DNA from: Megascapheus bottae
Lineage: Eukaryota; Chordata; Mammalia; Rodentia; Geomyidae
Assembly (NCBI GenBank): GCA_024803745.1
Contig: JANJXV010000190.1
Location: forward strand, 620,001-684,000
Reading direction: 5' to 3'
Length of the DNA: 64,000 nt
A program made the position numbers and the translations under genes. Below are positions 61,883 to 64,000 of this stretch, piece by piece; position 1 is the stretch's first letter; each line of letters begins with the position of its first letter. The notes under the pieces are model-generated. The model worked only from the letters and a program-made list of their open reading frames with translations. It was not told where the DNA came from and did not search any database.

Positions 61883-64000
61883 CGTACACAATCACAGGCC
61901 CTTGTTGGAGTGCAGGGTGTGACATGGCCTCATTGATGTGATCTGGTCACAGCATGGGTAGAGGGCAGAGCCTTCCTGTCTGTTCTTTTCCCTTTTCAGG
62001 CCCTGGATTGTCAGGGATCCAGAGATGCCGCCTGCTGCCGCCTGTGCGCCATCTGTCAGGCGCAGCGCAAGAGGTTGGGCACCCTGGGCTGTTGCCATCT
62101 GAGTGATGGATTGGAGCCTGTGGTTGTGGGGACGCCAGTCATGGAGCAACGACTCGGGCAGTGGCAGCCTTCCTGATAAAGCTCCCAGCCTGGCCCATCA
62201 CTCAGGATGAGTCCCTGGAGTTCCCGCCCGGCCCCATCACTCAGGACCGGAGTCCCTGAAGTCTCCACCCACTCATCGCTCAGGCCCGGAGTCCCCGGCT
62301 TCTCAGACATGACCGTTGTGTATTTCTCCCGCAGAGTGTTGGCTGCTCAGGATTGATGCCATGCTGCTTTCCTTCTGTGATTCAGTGGGAGGTGAGGGAG
62401 GAGGAAGGGGGAGACGTGCACACCACAGCTGCTGTCCTGGGCCAGGGCCTGTGTCTGGGGGACGTGTGGATCGGGTGTGTGGGGCCAGGCCTCTGCATGC
62501 TGGAGTGGCCAGGAGAGAGGAGGAGAGCATCTGCCCAAGGCGGTGAAGGGAAGGACAGGGCTCGCAGGCGCACAGCCCTGAGCCAGGCAGCTGGGTTGCA
62601 GTTTTCCCACCTGAAGTAGAGATGGTGGTCACAGCGTCCTGGCTGTGATGTGACACCCTTGCACTCGGTGCATGGGGGGAAGTTACCGCTGTTGTTAATG
62701 TTGACCTCCAAGCTGCTGCTGCTCCAGCTGAAGTCACCTGGGAATCCTTCGCCTGTCCTCTGTCTCCTCCCGCCTGGAGGTAGCTGGACACGTGGGTTCA
62801 GGCTGCAGGGAGTGGGGAGGCTGGGGAGAAGAGCACTGCGTTCCCACCGCTCAAGGGATGCTATGTGCTTCCTCCGTCCCCGCAGGCCTTACCTTTGTCC
62901 ACCAGCAAATCCCAGCATCCCCCCTTGGTTTTCCTTCCTCTTGATGGTTCCCAGCCCCTCCTCTGCCTCCCGCTGCTCTGGGTCAACCATGCCCCCCAGG
63001 TCTCTCTCTCCCTTCTCTAGCCCCTGCCAACCACCTCACCATCATGGGTACCTGTCCCTCAACTTGAGCTCTAAACCAGCTGGGCCTAAACTGGTCAATC
63101 GCTCAGAGAATCACCCCTGAGGGTGCTCTGGCCTTCAGCCCCCACCCCTGTCCCTGTCCTCCCTGAGTGTGTGGCCATGCAGGTGACTGCGATCGCAGAC
63201 ACTGTGGGGTGTGGGGCGGGGCATCCCTCTCTCTTGCAGGCCCTGTCCCTTTTGCAGCAATGTGGGACTGTTCTCTCAGAGCCAGGTCTGGGCAGAGCGG
63301 AACCCAGCAAAAGTAGCCTAGAGCTCAGCTTTCCAGGGTGTGAGGCTGCGTTAGCCTGAGCTCAGAAATCCCCCTGTGTCAGCATGGGGTTGCCATGGCA
63401 TCTGCCCCCAGCCTGGCTCCACAGGCTTGACGGCCAGTGCGGAATCTGCTGCTCACCTCCACCCCCAGGCTCCTCTGCAAAGTGACCTCTGGCTTCTGTG
63501 GAAGGGACGTGATGCGACATCTTCAAAGACACCTGGATGGGGTGAGGCACAGTCATGTGGACACCGGAAGGGTCTTCCCACATGGAGAATGGGGAGCCAA
63601 GGGGCCTCAGGGTGGGTTGAGCCGGGTGTCTGGCTAGAGGCAGGACAAGGAAACTGGGAAGTGAGTTCAGGACCTCACGTTACCCGGGGCCTTTGTAGTC
63701 TCCTATGCACCAGGCCCCAGCCAAGCATTTTCCCAGAGCTTGGTCTTAGCAAGGTGGCAAGACTTGCTGACTCTGAAAACAGTTCCTGTCTGGCCCTCCC
63801 CTGAGTGCAGAGCCCAGCTGGTACTTCAGGCAGTGTGAGGAGCAGTGTTTCCGCAGGAATTTCAACCTTCTGATGGCACCCCGAGGTTCTTATCGGCTGA
63901 GCCGATGAGAGGAGCTGTTTTCCTCTCAGCTCCAAGAGGTTCTGATCACCAGAGGCCTTCCTTCAGCTGTGCAGCAGGGAACAGGGAAGCTGTCCCCCCC

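Larger units (their letters stand above)
60145..64000. other. Upstream flank, no gene recognised
   Basis: One ID monomer (60848), a (TG)n tract (61826) and a short three-copy repeat with CATCACTCAGGA and GAGTCCC motifs at about 62188-62295. The rest is unique sequence with short open frames on both strands and no family match. In human the region upstream of SFSWAP is also gene-poor towards ADGRD1. Confidence 0.65.

Noticed and set aside
62303..63804. Open frames of 100-160 codons on both strands in the upstream flank
   Set aside because: No domain, no consistent splice structure, and both strands open with similar low-complexity composition.

Overview
The window is mammalian nuclear DNA holding one complete protein-coding gene on the minus strand: SFSWAP (SFRS8, the vertebrate orthologue of Drosophila suppressor-of-white-apricot), an SR-like alternative-splicing regulator. 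I could place all 18 coding exons by protein recognition and by splice-site phase. They run from the ATG at 59118-59120 down to the stop at 2504-2506. The exon lengths sum to 2850 nt, that is 949 codons plus a stop, with every junction in phase; the human protein, as I recall it, is 951 residues. The 5' end lies in a CpG island (about 58560-59640), and an AATAAA signal sits at 2244-2249.

Organism: the repeats are rodent. tRNA-Ala-derived ID-type sequences are everywhere, and two composite SINEs dominate. I call them type A, an ID-ID-like dimer ending in an A-rich tail, and type B, a 7SL/B1-like left half joined to an ID-like right half. Squirrel, mouse or guinea-pig type SINEs do not fit as well. 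Dimeric and composite ID SINEs of this kind suggest Geomyoidea (kangaroo rats, pocket mice, pocket gophers). This is inference from memory of SINE families.

Layout, left to right: 1-2220 is downstream flank with SINEs and no gene; 2225-2503 is the 3' UTR; 2504-15537 holds exons 18-14 (RS domain); 20644-22069 exons 13-12 (coiled coil and acidic segment); 29068-31815 exons 11-8 (SURP2 and Pro/Thr linker); 40731-43341 exons 7-5 (SURP1); 51518-51603 exon 4; 55930-59120 exons 3-1 (DRY_EERY domain) and the promoter. The segment 59.25-64 kb is upstream flank with a GC-rich minisatellite and no recognisable gene.

The most unusual features are tandem arrays inside SFSWAP introns. A 29-bp (58-bp dimer) minisatellite of about 55 units directly abuts the exon 7 5' splice site and appears to have been seeded from it, giving dozens of donor-like GTGAGG copies on the transcribed strand. 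A 36-bp minisatellite of about 90 units ends about 140 nt upstream of exon 5, and each unit carries an acceptor-like TATTACAGG. The two arrays bracket the exon 5-7 block that encodes SURP1 and the acidic linker. A further 89-bp x 4 repeat lies in intron 4. The effect on splicing of a gene that itself regulates splicing is the main open question of the window.
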